A stretch of DNA of 64,000 bases, taken from assembly GCF_020831365.1 (NCBI RefSeq), contig NZ_JAJHPV010000014.1, forward strand, positions 372,001 through 436,000, read 5' to 3'. This stretch comes from Massilia agrisoli. GTDB taxonomy: Bacteria > Pseudomonadota > Gammaproteobacteria > Burkholderiales > Burkholderiaceae_D. A model generated the notes under the pieces. It ran no database searches, was not told the origin of the DNA, and was given only the letters and a program-made list of their open reading frames with translations. This document shows positions 50,898 to 60,820 of this stretch, piece after piece. The position numbers and the translations under genes are program-made. Position 1 is the stretch's first letter, and each line of letters begins with the position of its first letter.

Positions 50898-52229
50898 TCA
50901 GGGGATGGCTGTGCGCTGCAGCACGGCGCGCGCGGCCGCCGTGCCGCTGCGTACGGCCCCTTCCAGCGTCGCCGGGTAGTCGCCGGCGGTGTAGTCGCCC
51001 GCCAGGCAGAGCCCGGGCAAGCCGGTGTCAATGCCTGGGCGTACCAGGCCCGGCGTGCAGGCGAAGGTGGCGCGCTTTTCCGTGATGACCTTGGTCCACA
51101 ATGGCTCGGCAAACCCCGGCCGGCCCAGCGCCCGCCCCAGCTGTTGCGCCACTGCGGCGCCAAGCGCATCCTGCGCGAGGTCGTTGGCCTGGCCCGATGC
51201 ACTGATGACAACTGCCATCAGCCCGGCCTGGTGCGCGTCCAGTTGCCCGCGGTCGAACACGAACTGGCCCCATTCGCCCGATTCGGGATGTTCTTCCAGG
51301 GCGTAAAACGGCAGGTCGAGGCGTAGCGCCGGGTCGTACTGGAGATAGCAGGTGGTAATCGGTTCGTAGTCAAACGACGGTATCGGCGGTGCCCCCAGCC
51401 CTTCGAGCAGCGATGCGGCCGCGGGTGGCGGGGTGGCGATGATGACGGCGTCGACGTCCTGCGCCCCGGCGCCGCTGCGGACCTGCCACTGGCCCCCGAC
51501 TGCCTGCAGCGACTCGACGCGCGCGCCGATGCGCACATGCCCGCCGCGCGATTCGATGTACTGCGCCGCCGCAGCCGGGAACAGCGCGCTGAGCGCGAGG
51601 CGTGGCACCAGCATGTCCGACGCCGCCCGGTGCGCGCCCAGGCTGTCGCGCAGGACGTTCAGGAAAACCTGCGCCGAGGCCCGTTCCGGCGGCGTGTTCA
51701 GCGCCGCCAGGCACAGGGGCCGCCACATCAGCGCGGTCAGGCGCGGCGTCTGGTCGAAGCGCTCAAGCAGTTCGATGACGCTGCAGTCGTTGTACAAGGT
51801 CCAGTCCATCCAGCGCGCGCTGGTCGAGAAGCGGGCCAGCGCCATCTTGTCTTCGCGCGCGAGGCCCTTGGCCCGCAGCAGCGCGATGGCCAGGTGGAGC
51901 GGCGCGGGCAGGCGCGGCGCCACAAAGTCCATGCCCGATCCGGGCGGGTAGCGCATTTGCAGGGGCAGGTGGAGCAGGGCGTCGGCGGGCTTGATGCCGA
52001 CCCGGCGCAGCAGGCGCAGGGTGTCGGCGTAGGCGCCAAGCATGATGTGTTGGCCGTTGTCGAGCAGCTTGCCGTGCACCTCGACACTGCGGGCGCGTCC
52101 GCCCAGCGAGCGAGCGGCTTCGTACAGGGTGACCTTGCAGCCGGCATGCGCCAGTTCGACGGCAGCCGTGCAGCCCGCCCAGCCGCCGCCGATGACGGCG
52201 ACACTGGCGCGTACGCTAGCTGCGGACAT
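50898..52229 (-). CDS. hpnE: Hydroxysqualene dehydroxylase
   Basis: 443 residues, an FAD-dependent amine-oxidase-like enzyme. FAD-binding start VAVIGGGWAGCTAAVELAHAG (about 9-29), LGGRARSVEVHGKLLDNGQH near residue 45, and the C-terminal LCLAGDYTAGDYPATLEGA. It reduces hydroxysqualene to squalene, the last step of the HpnC-D-E route. It is downstream of hpnD with a 14-base overlap. Squalene-hopene cyclase is not in the window. Confidence 0.94.
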   Translation of the reverse strand: MSAASVRASVAVIGGGWAGCTAAVELAHAGCKVTLYEAARSLGGRARSVEVHGKLLDNGQHIMLGAYADTLRLLRRVGIKPADALLHLPLQMRYPPGSGMDFVAPRLPAPLHLAIALLRAKGLAREDKMALARFSTSARWMDWTLYNDCSVIELLERFDQTPRLTALMWRPLCLAALNTPPERASAQVFLNVLRDSLGAHRAASDMLVPRLALSALFPAAAAQYIESRGGHVRIGARVESLQAVGGQWQVRSGAGAQDVDAVIIATPPPAAASLLEGLGAPPIPSFDYEPITTCYLQYDPALRLDLPFYALEEHPESGEWGQFVFDRGQLDAHQAGLMAVVISASGQANDLAQDALGAAVAQQLGRALGRPGFAEPLWTKVITEKRATFACTPGLVRPGIDTGLPGLCLAGDYTAGDYPATLEGAVRSGTAAARAVLQRTAIP

Positions 52230-53049
52230 AGGTCTTCCACGCCAGCCAGAGCTTCCGGATGGGCGTGAGCGAGATCCGCTGGTTCAGCACGTGGTAGTTG
52301 TCGCGTTCGATCTCATCGAGCACGGTGCGGTAGATCGCCGCCATCATCAGGCCGGGGCGCTGCGCCCTGCGGTCTTCTTTCGGCAGCAGCGCCATCGCTT
52401 CGTCGTATACCTTGTATGCGCGCGCGACCTGGAAGCGCATCAGCGCTTCAAACTTGTCGCTGTGGCGTGCGTTAAGCAGATCCGCCGCGGTGACGCCGAA
52501 CTGCTGCAGCTCATTGACGGGCAGGTAGATGCGGCCTTTGCGCGCGTCTTCGCCGACGTCGCGGATGATGTTCGTGAGCTGGAACGCAAGGCCCAGCTTT
52601 TCCGCGTATTCGAGCGTGCGCGGATTGGTCACGCCGAAAATGCTGGCCGACAGGATGCCCACCACGCTCGCCACGTGCCAGCAATAGCGCTGCAGGCCAG
52701 TGAAGTCGAGATAGCGGCTCTGGTCGAGGTCCATCTCCATGCCGTCGACGATCGCCAGCAGGTGCTTTTGCTCGAGGTTGTAGACGGCCAGGTGCGGCTG
52801 CAGCGCCTGCATCACCGGATGGGTCGGCGACCCCTCGTACATCTTCGACACTTCGGTGCGCCACCAGGCCAGCTTGATGCGGGCGACCGACTGGTCGGTG
52901 CATTCATCGACCGTGTCGTCCACTTCGCGGCAAAACGCGTACAGCGCAGTGATCGCGCGGCGGCGATCCTGCGGCAGGAACAGGAAGCTGTAGTAAAAAC
53001 TCGAACCGCTTTGAACGGTTTTCTGGTGGCAGTATTCGTCGGGAGACAT
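52216..53049 (-). CDS. hpnD: Presqualene diphosphate synthase
   Basis: 277 residues from the ATG at 53049. Condenses two farnesyl diphosphates to presqualene diphosphate. Squalene/phytoene synthase motifs: FLPQDRRRAITALYAFCREVDDTVD (first acidic motif DDTVD, about 42-46) and FQLTNIIRDVGEDARKGRIYLP (second, DVGED). SGSSFYYSFLFLP is an N-terminal hallmark. It lies between hpnC and hpnE on the minus strand; the overlap with hpnE implies coupled translation. Confidence 0.95.
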   Translation of the reverse strand: MSPDEYCHQKTVQSGSSFYYSFLFLPQDRRRAITALYAFCREVDDTVDECTDQSVARIKLAWWRTEVSKMYEGSPTHPVMQALQPHLAVYNLEQKHLLAIVDGMEMDLDQSRYLDFTGLQRYCWHVASVVGILSASIFGVTNPRTLEYAEKLGLAFQLTNIIRDVGEDARKGRIYLPVNELQQFGVTAADLLNARHSDKFEALMRFQVARAYKVYDEAMALLPKEDRRAQRPGLMMAAIYRTVLDEIERDNYHVLNQRISLTPIRKLWLAWKTYVRS

Positions 53050-53133
53050 GGTTAAAAATGCAAGGGTGCACAACAGGAAGCCGCTATTCTAGCCGATGGG
53101 TGTTGCCGAAACCGCCTGTGCGTTGATATTTCG

Positions 53134-53943
53134 TTACATACGGAGGGCGCGCCACAGCATTACGGCCCAGTCCGCTGGCCTCAACTGCGGGCGGCGCGTG
53201 AACACGTCGTAGCCTACCCCTTCGATCTTGTCGAGGATGCGCAGGCCGCCCTGGACAACCAGGCGCAGCTCCCAGCCGATGCGGCCGGGCAGGCGCTTCG
53301 CCAGCGGGGCGCCGCCCTGCATCAGCGCGCGCGCACGCGCCACCTCGAAGGCCATCAGCGCGCGCCAGCGCTGGTCGGCCAGCCCCTGGTCGAGCTGGGC
53401 GGGCGCCACACCATGGGCTTCGAGGTCATCGAGCGGTATATAGATGCGGTCTTTTTTGCGGTCGATGGCCACGTCCTGCAGGAAGTTGATCAGCTGGAGC
53501 GCCGAGCAGATGGCGTCCGAATCGCGCACGTTGCGCGCGCTGGCCGCGCCGTACAGCGACAGCATCAGCAGGCCGACCGGATTGGCCGAGCGACGGCAGT
53601 AGTCGAGCAGGGCGTCGAAGCCGGCATAGCGGGTGGTGACGATGTCCTGCCGGAAGGCCGACAGCAAGTCGCGGAAGGGCTGCAGCGGCAGCTTGTATTG
53701 CGCGATCACCCTGGCGAGCCTCTCGAACATCGGGTCGGTTTGCAGTTCGCCGCTTTCTATGCTGTCGAGCGCCTCTTCATATGCTGCCAGCGCGGCCAGG
53801 CGCTTGGCCGGAGCCGCATCGCCCTCGTCAGCGAGGTCGTCGGCGCTGCGCGCGAAAGCGTAGATTGCTTCCACCGCAGGGACCAGCCTTTTCGGCATCA
53901 ATACAGAGGCAACGGGGAAGTTTTCGTAGTGGTCGACAGGCAT
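53134..53943 (-). CDS. hpnC: Squalene/hydroxysqualene synthase HpnC
   Basis: 269 residues from the ATG at 53943; the ribosome-binding site is poor and a TTG six codons earlier is an alternative. Start motif PVDHYENFPVASVLMPKRL is typical. Acidic motifs are SADDLADEGD (about 37-46) and FLQDVAIDRKKDRIYIP (about 160). It converts presqualene diphosphate to hydroxysqualene. First gene of hpnC-D-E; 84 bases separate it from hpnD. Confidence 0.94.
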   Translation of the reverse strand: MPVDHYENFPVASVLMPKRLVPAVEAIYAFARSADDLADEGDAAPAKRLAALAAYEEALDSIESGELQTDPMFERLARVIAQYKLPLQPFRDLLSAFRQDIVTTRYAGFDALLDYCRRSANPVGLLMLSLYGAASARNVRDSDAICSALQLINFLQDVAIDRKKDRIYIPLDDLEAHGVAPAQLDQGLADQRWRALMAFEVARARALMQGGAPLAKRLPGRIGWELRLVVQGGLRILDKIEGVGYDVFTRRPQLRPADWAVMLWRALRM

Positions 53944-53991
53944 GAAAAATAAATGACGCAAAAGTCATTAGGAAATAAATACTTGCACAGT

Positions 53992-53997
53992 TATAAT
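53992..53997 (+). promoter_or_regulatory. Candidate -10 element for the RND operon
   Basis: A TATAAT hexamer lies in the 157-base region between hpnC and the RND adaptor gene, 104 bases before the latter. No good -35 is spaced correctly. Confidence 0.3.
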
Positions 53998-54100
53998 TAC
54001 TAACCAGAAAGTCAGTAGTGGAATATGTATAAAAGTAGTACTATCTTGTCGCTTCAGCAATTGGGTGGCCGAACGCCACCGCATAGTAAAGGAAAACAAC

Positions 54101-55234
54101 GTGTTCGCCCTGAAAAACCTGCGCGCGGCGGCCCCCGCCGCGATCAAGACCCTGCTCCCCACCTTTTTGCTGGTCCTGCTGGCGGCATGTTCGAAGGACG
54201 CGCCGAAACAAGAGGATGTGCGTCCGGTCAGGGCGATTGTGGTGGGCAGCAGCGATATCGATGTCAACGCGGAGTTTGCCGGCGAAGTGCGCCCGCGCGT
54301 CGAGTCGCGCCTGGGCTTTCGCGTCGGCGGCAAGATCGTTGCGCGCAAGGTGGATGTGGGGAGCGTCGTCAAACGCGGCCAGGTGCTGATGCAGCTGGAC
54401 CCGCAGGACCTGCAGCTGTCGCAAACGCAGGCGCGCGCCGCGCTGCGCGCCGCCGAAACCCAGCGCGACCTCGCGCGCGCAGAGCTAAAGCGCTATGAAG
54501 AGCTGCGCAAGCAGAACTTCGTCAGCCAGGCCGTGCTCGATGCGCGCAAGTCGGCGTTCTCGTCGGCGCAGGCGAACGTCGATGCGGCCAGGGCGGGTTA
54601 TTCGGCGCAGTCGAACCAGGCGCAGTATTCAACCCTGGCGTCCGACATCGACGGCGTGGTGACCGCAATCAGCGCCGAAGTAGGGCAGGTGGTATCGCCT
54701 GGCACGCCGGTTGTCAGCGTCGCCAACACCAGCGATAAAGAGATCGTGATCTCGCTCCCGGAAGACAAGGTCGATGCGATGCGCAAGATGCAGGACGTCA
54801 CCGTGCGCATGTGGGCCAACCCGGCTGTCGCCATGCGCGGGAAGATACGCGAGGTGTCGCCGGTGGCCGATCCTGCCACCCGCACCTATCCTGTACGCGT
54901 GTCGATTCCGGGCGCTGGCAGCGACGTCAAGCTGGGCATGACTGCGCGCGTGCAGTTCGCGTCGAAATCGGCCACGCCGCAGATGCGGGTGCCGTTGACG
55001 GCCCTGTTCCATGAAAAGTCGTCGACCGCCGTGTGGGTGGTCGAAAAGGGCGCAGTCAGGCTGGTGCCTGTTCAGGTAGGCGGCACATCGGGCAATGACG
55101 TGGTGATCGCCAGCGGCGTCACGCCGGGGCAGACCGTCGTCACCGCCGGCGTGAACAAGCTGAAGAACGGCCAGAAGGTCAAGCTGCTGTCCGAGCAGAT
55201 GGCACCGGTGGCTGCTGCCGGGGCGGCGAAATGA
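54101..55234 (+). CDS. RND efflux periplasmic adaptor (membrane-fusion protein)
   Basis: 377 residues from the GTG at 54101, with AAAGGAAA nine bases upstream; longer frames lack this. Lipoprotein signal (LLPTFLLVLLAAC). The lipoyl halves are LGFRVGGKIVARKVDVGSVVKRG and LASDIDGVVTAISAEVGQVV, enclosing a coiled-coil hairpin (about 100-165). The beta-barrel and membrane-proximal domains follow. It connects the RND pump encoded next to an outer-membrane channel. Its stop overlaps the pump start (ATGA). Confidence 0.93.
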   Translation: MFALKNLRAAAPAAIKTLLPTFLLVLLAACSKDAPKQEDVRPVRAIVVGSSDIDVNAEFAGEVRPRVESRLGFRVGGKIVARKVDVGSVVKRGQVLMQLDPQDLQLSQTQARAALRAAETQRDLARAELKRYEELRKQNFVSQAVLDARKSAFSSAQANVDAARAGYSAQSNQAQYSTLASDIDGVVTAISAEVGQVVSPGTPVVSVANTSDKEIVISLPEDKVDAMRKMQDVTVRMWANPAVAMRGKIREVSPVADPATRTYPVRVSIPGAGSDVKLGMTARVQFASKSATPQMRVPLTALFHEKSSTAVWVVEKGAVRLVPVQVGGTSGNDVVIASGVTPGQTVVTAGVNKLKNGQKVKLLSEQMAPVAAAGAAK

Positions 55235-58200
55235 GGGGTTTTAATCTTTCACGCTGGGCGCTGGAACATATTCCACTGATCCGCTACCTGATCGGCGCGC
55301 TGCTGATCGGCGGCATCCTCAGCTACAGCAATCTCGGGCAGGACGAGGATCCGCCGTTTACCTTCCGCGTGATGGTGGTGCGGGCGATCTGGCCCGGCGC
55401 AACCGCCGTCCAGATGGCCGAGCAGGTCACCGACAAGCTGGAACGCAAGCTGCAGGAGACGCCCTACATCGACAAGATCAAGAGCTATTCGAAGCCCGGC
55501 GAGACCTTCATCATCGTGCAGCTACGCGAATCGACGCCGCCTTCGGAGACGTCGGCATCGTGGTACCAGGTGCGCAAGAAGATCGGCGACATCCGCGGCA
55601 CCTTGCCGGCGGGCGTGATCGGCCCGTTCTTCAACGACGAATTCGGCGATACCTATGGTTCGATCTTTGCATTGAGCGGCGATGGCTTCAGCTACGCGGA
55701 GATGAAGGATTACGCGGACTTCGTGCGCCAGCAGCTGCTGCGCGTGCCGCTGGTGGCAAAGGTCGAACAGTTCGGCGTGCAGGACGAGAAGATCACCATC
55801 GAGTTCTCGCACAAGAAGTTCTCGCAACTTGGCGTGCCGTTCGAGGTGATCGTCAACCAGATCGCCACCCAGAACGCGATCGAGGCAAGCGGCGTGATGG
55901 TGACGCCGACCGACAACCTGCAGGTGCGGGTGACTGGTGCGCTGCAAAGCGTGAAGGACCTGGAAGCGCTGCAGCTGCGCGCCAACGGCGCCACCTTCCG
56001 CCTTGGCGACTTTGCCAGGATCAGGCGCGAGTACAAGGATCCGCCGCAGGACAAGATGCGCTTCAACGGCCAGGAAGTCATTGGCCTTGGCGTGTCGATG
56101 GAAAAGGGCGGCAATATCATCAATATGGGCAAGGGGCTGGAAGCGACTGTCGCCCGGATAAAATCGCAGCTGCCGGTCGGTATCGAGCTTGAGCGCGTAT
56201 CGGACCAGCCGCGCGCGGTGACTGCGTCGGTCGGCGAGTTCATCAAGGTGCTGATCGAGGCGGTGCTGATCGTGCTCGCCGTGAGCTTCATCGCGCTTGG
56301 CCTGCACACCAAGCCCCTGCGCATCGACCCGCGCCCGGGCCTGGTGGTGGCGCTGACGATTCCGCTGGTGCTGGCGATTACCTTCCTGTTGATGAGCGTG
56401 TTCAAGATCGACCTGCACAAGATCTCGCTCGGCGCGCTGATCATCGCGCTCGGCCTGCTGGTGGACGACGCGATCATCGCCGTTGAAATGATGGTGCGGA
56501 AGATGGAGGAGGGCATGTCGCGCTTTGACGCGGCCACCTTCGCCTACACATCGACCGCGATGCCGATGCTGACCGGCACCCTGATCACCGCGGCGGGCTT
56601 CCTGCCGATCGGCCTGGCCAAGTCGGCGGCCGGCGAGTACACGTTCTCGATGTTCTCGGTGAACGCGATTGCGCTGCTGGTGTCGTGGCTGGTGGCGGTT
56701 GTTTTCACGCCGTACATCGGCTTCCTGCTGCTGAAGGTGAAACCGCACGCGGCAACGCCGGGCGAAAGCGAGCATGATGTGTTCAACACGCCTGCCTACC
56801 TGCGCTTCCGCAGGGTGGTCGCATGGTGCGTCGAGTGGCGCTATGCGACCATCGTGATGACCCTGGCGGTGTTCGGGCTTGGCGTGTTTGGCTTCAAGTT
56901 CATCGAAAAGCAGTTCTTCCCCGATTCGAGCCGGCCGGAGCTGATGGTCGAGATGTGGATGCCGGAAGGGACGGCGTTCAGCGCCACCGAGGCGCAGGTG
57001 AAGAAGTTTGAGGCCTTCATCGGCAAGCAGGAGAATGTGGAAAGCGTGACCAGCTATGTCGGCACCGGCAGCCCGCGCTTCTACCTGCCGCTTGACCAGA
57101 TCTTCCCGCAGTCGAACGTGGCCCAGCTGGTGGTGCTGCCCACCAGCCTGAAGGCGCGCGAGGAGCTGCGTCTGAAGATCGTCGAAGTGTTCGAAAACGA
57201 CTTCCCGGAAGTGCGCGGGCGCGTGCGGCTGCTGCCGAACGGGCCGCCGGTGCCGTATCCGGTGCAGTTCCGCGTGGGCGGCCCTGACATCGCCACGACC
57301 CGCGCGCTGGCCGACCAGGTCAAGGAAGTCATGCGCGCCAACCCGAACGCGCTGGGCGTGAACGACAACTGGAATGAGTCGGTCAAGGTGCTGCGCCTGG
57401 ACCTCGACCAGGCCAAGATGCGTGCGCTGGGCGTGACGTCGCAAGCGGTGATGCGGGTGGCGAATACCATTTTGTCCGGCACGCCGGTCGGGCAGTTCAG
57501 GGAAGATAACAAGCTGATCGACATCGTGATCCGCCAGCCTGTCGAGGAGCGCGCCACGCTGTCGGCGCTCAATGAAACCAATGTGCCGACGGCGTCGGGA
57601 CGGTCGGTGACGATCTCGCAGGTGGCGCGCGTCGCCTTTGTGTGGGAGCCGGGCGTGGTCTGGCGCGAAGGGCGCGAGTGGGCCATTACCGTGCAGTCGG
57701 ATGTGGTCGACGGCATCCAGGGGCCGACTGTGTCGGACCAGGTGCTCAAGTCGCTGGCGGATGTCCGCTCCAAGCTGCCGCCGGGTTATACGATTGCGGT
57801 TGCCGGTGCGGCGGCCGACAGCGCGGCGGCGGAAGCGTCTATCGCGGCCAATGTGCCGCTGGTGCTTTTCATCGTGTTCACCTTGCTGATGCTGCAGCTG
57901 CATAGCTTCTCGCGTTCGGTGATGGTGTTCCTGACCGGGCCCCTGGGCGTGGCTGGCGCGGCGATGGCGCTGCTGCTGCTTGGACGTCCGTTCGGCTTCG
58001 TCGCGAACCTGGGCGTGATCGCGCTGTTCGGCATGATCATCCGGAACTCGGTGATCCTGGTGGACCAGATCGAGCGTGATATCGCCAACGGGGCGGAAGC
58101 CTGGAATGCCGTGATCGATGCGGCGGTGCGCCGCGCGCGTCCGATCGTGCTGACCGCGGCGGCTGCCGCGCTGGCGATGATTCCTTTGTCGCGCTCCGTG

Positions 58201-58323
58201 TTCTGGGGCCCGATGGCGGTGGCGATCATGGGCGGCCTGGTGGTGGCCACGGCGCTGACATTGCTGTTCCTGCCGGCGCTGTATGCGGCCTGGTTCCGTG
58301 TCAAGAAGCCTGTGGGTGCCTAG
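55231..58323 (+). CDS. RND-family efflux transporter
   Basis: 1030 residues, the usual size. Twelve membrane helices are arranged as 1+5 twice, with two large periplasmic loops. The proton-relay Asp pair is in LGLLVDDAIIAVEMM (about residue 410). The repeat LGVIALFGMIIRNSVILVDQIE occurs in the second half, and the N-terminus reads GGILSYSNLGQDEDPPFTFR. This branch is usually annotated as multidrug or AcrB-like, sometimes exporting hydrophobic compounds. Substrate unknown. No outer-membrane factor gene follows; a shared TolC-type channel is likely. Confidence 0.93.
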   Translation: MRGFNLSRWALEHIPLIRYLIGALLIGGILSYSNLGQDEDPPFTFRVMVVRAIWPGATAVQMAEQVTDKLERKLQETPYIDKIKSYSKPGETFIIVQLRESTPPSETSASWYQVRKKIGDIRGTLPAGVIGPFFNDEFGDTYGSIFALSGDGFSYAEMKDYADFVRQQLLRVPLVAKVEQFGVQDEKITIEFSHKKFSQLGVPFEVIVNQIATQNAIEASGVMVTPTDNLQVRVTGALQSVKDLEALQLRANGATFRLGDFARIRREYKDPPQDKMRFNGQEVIGLGVSMEKGGNIINMGKGLEATVARIKSQLPVGIELERVSDQPRAVTASVGEFIKVLIEAVLIVLAVSFIALGLHTKPLRIDPRPGLVVALTIPLVLAITFLLMSVFKIDLHKISLGALIIALGLLVDDAIIAVEMMVRKMEEGMSRFDAATFAYTSTAMPMLTGTLITAAGFLPIGLAKSAAGEYTFSMFSVNAIALLVSWLVAVVFTPYIGFLLLKVKPHAATPGESEHDVFNTPAYLRFRRVVAWCVEWRYATIVMTLAVFGLGVFGFKFIEKQFFPDSSRPELMVEMWMPEGTAFSATEAQVKKFEAFIGKQENVESVTSYVGTGSPRFYLPLDQIFPQSNVAQLVVLPTSLKAREELRLKIVEVFENDFPEVRGRVRLLPNGPPVPYPVQFRVGGPDIATTRALADQVKEVMRANPNALGVNDNWNESVKVLRLDLDQAKMRALGVTSQAVMRVANTILSGTPVGQFREDNKLIDIVIRQPVEERATLSALNETNVPTASGRSVTISQVARVAFVWEPGVVWREGREWAITVQSDVVDGIQGPTVSDQVLKSLADVRSKLPPGYTIAVAGAAADSAAAEASIAANVPLVLFIVFTLLMLQLHSFSRSVMVFLTGPLGVAGAAMALLLLGRPFGFVANLGVIALFGMIIRNSVILVDQIERDIANGAEAWNAVIDAAVRRARPIVLTAAAAALAMIPLSRSVFWGPMAVAIMGGLVVATALTLLFLPALYAAWFRVKKPVGA

Positions 58324-58484
58324 CGGAAGCGGCGGATGACGCTTCGCTCTTCCGCCCTACTGTTCTCATATATCTGGCAGGGCGCATTTCGGTGTTTCCT
58401 CGCGCAATCGAAAATTCGCCCTGTGGTGTCAGAAAATCCAGTAAAATACCGGGTTGATGTTGTAGCCCCTAACAAAGGCAGGGC

Positions 58485-58522
58485 AGGGCGGCCGGTTTGA
58501 CCTTCGGACGCCCTTTGTTTTT
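58485..58522 (+). terminator. Terminator-like hairpin before tRNA-Leu
   Basis: AGGGCG-g-CCG pairs with CGG-a-CGCCCT around a 10-base loop, followed by TTTGTTTTT. It lies 160 bases after the RND gene and 22 before tRNA-Leu. The gap 58324-58484 otherwise holds only a TAAAAT element (58442) without a matching -35. Confidence 0.55.
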
Positions 58523-58543
58523 GTCGGTGCGGCCAACGATCCC

Positions 58544-58630
58544 GCGAGGATGGCGAAATTGGTAGACGCACCAGGTTTAGGTCCTGACGCCAGCAATGGT
58601 GTGGGGGTTCGAGTCCCCCTCCTCGCACCA
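58544..58630 (+). tRNA. tRNA-Leu (anticodon TAG)
   Basis: 87 bases with encoded CCA, including the long variable arm of leucine tRNAs. The acceptor GCGAGGA pairs with TCCTCGC, the anticodon loop TTTAGGT has TAG at 58578-58580, and the T arm is GGGGG/CCCCC around TTCGAGT. It reads CUA and other CUN codons. trigger factor starts 33 bases downstream. Confidence 0.97.
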
Positions 58631-58662
58631 CACGAATAATTATTTTTTGGACGATTTTAACA

Positions 58663-60003
58663 ATGGCAACTGCAGTCGAAACCCTGGGTAAACTCGAACG
58701 TCGCATGACGATCTCTTTTCCGCTGACTGACGTCCGTACGGAAGTTGAAAAGCGCTTGAAGAAGCAGGCCAAGACGGCCAAAGCCCCTGGCTTCCGTCCA
58801 GGTAAGGTTCCGATGAAGATGGTCGCCGCCCAGTACGGTTACCAGATCGAGTCGGACGTGCTGAACGACAAAGTCGGCCGCGCTTTCAACGAAGCTGCCA
58901 ACGAGAACCAGCTGCGTGTCGCCGGCTTCCCGAAAATCGAACCAAAAGAAGATAGCCCGGAAGGCGTGCTGACCTTCGACGCAACCTTCGAAGTCTATCC
59001 AGAAGTCGTCGTGGGCGACCTGGCCGGCGTTGAAGTCGAAACCATCAAGTCCGACGTGACCGATGCCGAAATCGACAAGACCATCGACATCCTGCGCAAG
59101 CAGCGCGTGCACTACCACACCAAGGGCGAAGCTGGCCCGCACGGCGACGGCGGCACGCCAGTTGCTGAAAACGGCGACCGCGTGACCGTCGACTTCGTCG
59201 GCAAGATCGACGACGTTGAGTTCCCAGGCGGCAAAGCTGACGACTACACCTTCGTGCTCGGCGAAGGCCGCATGCTGCCGGAATTCGAAGCGGCGACGAT
59301 CGGCCTGAAGGCTGGCGAAAGCAAGACCTTCCCACTGGCTTTCCCAGAGGACTACCACGGCAAGGACGTGGCCGGCAAAACCGCCGAGTTCACGATCACC
59401 CTGAAGAAGCTCGAATGGGCGCACCTGCCAGCAGTTGACGCGGAATTCGCGAAGTCGCTGGGCATGGAAGATGGCGACCTGGAAAAGATGCGTTCGGACA
59501 TCAAGGTCAACCTGGAGCGTGAAGTTGCCGGCCGTATCAAGGCGCGCAACAAGGAAGCCGTGATGGACGCGCTGCTGAAGGTGACCGAACTGGACGTGCC
59601 GACCGTGATGATCCAGCAGGACTCCGAGCGCTTGGCCGAAATGACCCGCAACGACATGGCGCAGCGCGGCATGGACGTCAAGAACATGCCTTTCCCGACC
59701 GAGCTGTTCGCTGAAAAGGCAGAGCGCCGCGTCAAGCTGGGCCTGATCCTGTCGCAGCTGGTAGGCGACAACAACCTGCAGGCCAAGCCTGAACAGGTCA
59801 AGGCGCAGATCGAAGACTTCGCACAGAGCTACGAAGATCCGAAGGAAGTGCTGAAGTACTACTACAGCGACCGTCGCCGCCTGGCCGACATCGAAGCTCT
59901 TGTATTGGAAGAAAACGTCGTTAACTATGTGCTCGACAAGGCAAAAGTCGTTACCAAGGATGTTGCCTTCGATGAATTGATGGGAAGCAACGCACAAGCT
60001 TAA
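58663..60003 (+). CDS. tig: Trigger factor (ribosome-associated chaperone)
   Basis: 446 residues, standard length. The ribosome-binding domain carries the signature [19 protein letters not shown] (about 43-60). The FKBP-type prolyl isomerase domain (about 150-250) has [20 protein letters not shown] and [15 protein letters not shown]. The C-terminal chaperone domain is helical. It binds nascent chains at the tunnel exit. First of the tig-clpP-clpX-lon block. Confidence 0.97.
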   Translation: MATAVETLGKLERRMTISFPLTDVRTEVEKRLKKQAKTAKAPGFRPGKVPMKMVAAQYGYQIESDVLNDKVGRAFNEAANENQLRVAGFPKIEPKEDSPEGVLTFDATFEVYPEVVVGDLAGVEVETIKSDVTDAEIDKTIDILRKQRVHYHTKGEAGPHGDGGTPVAENGDRVTVDFVGKIDDVEFPGGKADDYTFVLGEGRMLPEFEAATIGLKAGESKTFPLAFPEDYHGKDVAGKTAEFTITLKKLEWAHLPAVDAEFAKSLGMEDGDLEKMRSDIKVNLEREVAGRIKARNKEAVMDALLKVTELDVPTVMIQQDSERLAEMTRNDMAQRGMDVKNMPFPTELFAEKAERRVKLGLILSQLVGDNNLQAKPEQVKAQIEDFAQSYEDPKEVLKYYYSDRRRLADIEALVLEENVVNYVLDKAKVVTKDVAFDELMGSNAQA

Positions 60004-60044
60004 AGATCGTTTTAAGCTCCCCTTACACAGAGGAAAAGACAGGT

Positions 60045-60662
60045 ATGAACCATAATCCGGCATTGGACACACAAGCACTCGGTCTCGTACCGATGGTGGT
60101 GGAACAGAGCGGCCGCGGCGAGCGCGCTTACGATATCTACTCGCGCCTGCTGAAGGAGCGCGTGATCTTCCTGGTCGGGCCTGTCAACGACCAGATGGCC
60201 AACCTGATCGTGGCCCAGATGCTGTTCCTGGAGAGCGAGAATCCGGACAAGGATATTTCGCTCTACATCAACTCACCTGGCGGCTCGGTCTCGGCCGGCC
60301 TGGCGATTTTCGACACGATGAACTTCATCAAGCCGGACGTCTCCACGCTGTGCACCGGCCTGGCGGCGTCGATGGGCGCCTTCCTGCTGGCGGCGGGCAC
60401 CAAGGGCAAGCGTTTCTCGCTGCCTAACTCGCGCATCATGATTCACCAGCCGTCGGGCGGCTCGCAAGGGCAGGCTTCGGACATCGAGATCCAGGCCAAG
60501 GAAATCCTGTACCTGCGCGAGCGCCTGAACCGCATCCTGGCGGAGCGCACCGGCCAGTCCATGGAGCAAATCCACAAGGACACCGACCGCGACCGCTTCA
60601 TGTCGGGCGACGAGGCAGCCGAGTATGGCCTGATCGACAAAGTGTTGACCAGCCGAGCGTGA
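60045..60662 (+). CDS. clpP: ATP-dependent Clp protease proteolytic subunit
   Basis: 205 residues. Catalytic triad: Ser109 in [13 protein letters not shown], His134 in [10 protein letters not shown], and Asp near residue 183 in the C-terminal [16 protein letters not shown] region. [19 protein letters not shown] is the substrate-channel strand. It forms a tetradecamer that degrades substrates unfolded by ClpX. It is 41 bases after tig; a terminator follows, yet clpX also has its own promoter. Confidence 0.98.
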   Translation: MNHNPALDTQALGLVPMVVEQSGRGERAYDIYSRLLKERVIFLVGPVNDQMANLIVAQMLFLESENPDKDISLYINSPGGSVSAGLAIFDTMNFIKPDVSTLCTGLAASMGAFLLAAGTKGKRFSLPNSRIMIHQPSGGSQGQASDIEIQAKEILYLRERLNRILAERTGQSMEQIHKDTDRDRFMSGDEAAEYGLIDKVLTSRA

Positions 60663-60694
60663 TGCGGGAAGTAATCCAGCCACGCTGTTGCTGA

Positions 60695-60728
60695 AAAACG
60701 CCCGGGCGCTGCATCGTTCGGGCGTTTT
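60695..60728 (+). terminator. Rho-independent terminator after clpP
   Basis: AAAACGCCCG (60695-60704) pairs perfectly with CGGGCGTTTT (60719-60728), followed by GTTTTTAT. Confidence 0.88.
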
Positions 60729-60765
60729 GTTTTTATTTCGGGTAGCATGGCAGTTATGAGCGTAC

Positions 60766-60794
60766 TTGTTGCGCACTCGTATTAGCGTTATATT
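60766..60794 (+). promoter_or_regulatory. Candidate clpX promoter
   Basis: TTGTTG (60766-60771) and TATATT (60789-60794) are spaced by 17 bases. Transcription would start near 60801, about 20 bases before clpX. I see no clear heat-shock (sigma-32) pattern. Confidence 0.55.
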
Positions 60795-60820
60795 TTAGCA
60801 ATCGAATAGAAATCTGCCCC

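Noticed and set aside
55522-57903. 793-codon minus-strand frame opposite the RND transporter gene
   Set aside because: Composition (His, Arg, Gln rich) and lack of motifs mark it as a shadow of the transporter gene.
58324-58543. Second small RNA gene before tRNA-Leu
   Set aside because: A terminator-like hairpin is present but no convincing promoter precedes it; kept only as a terminator.
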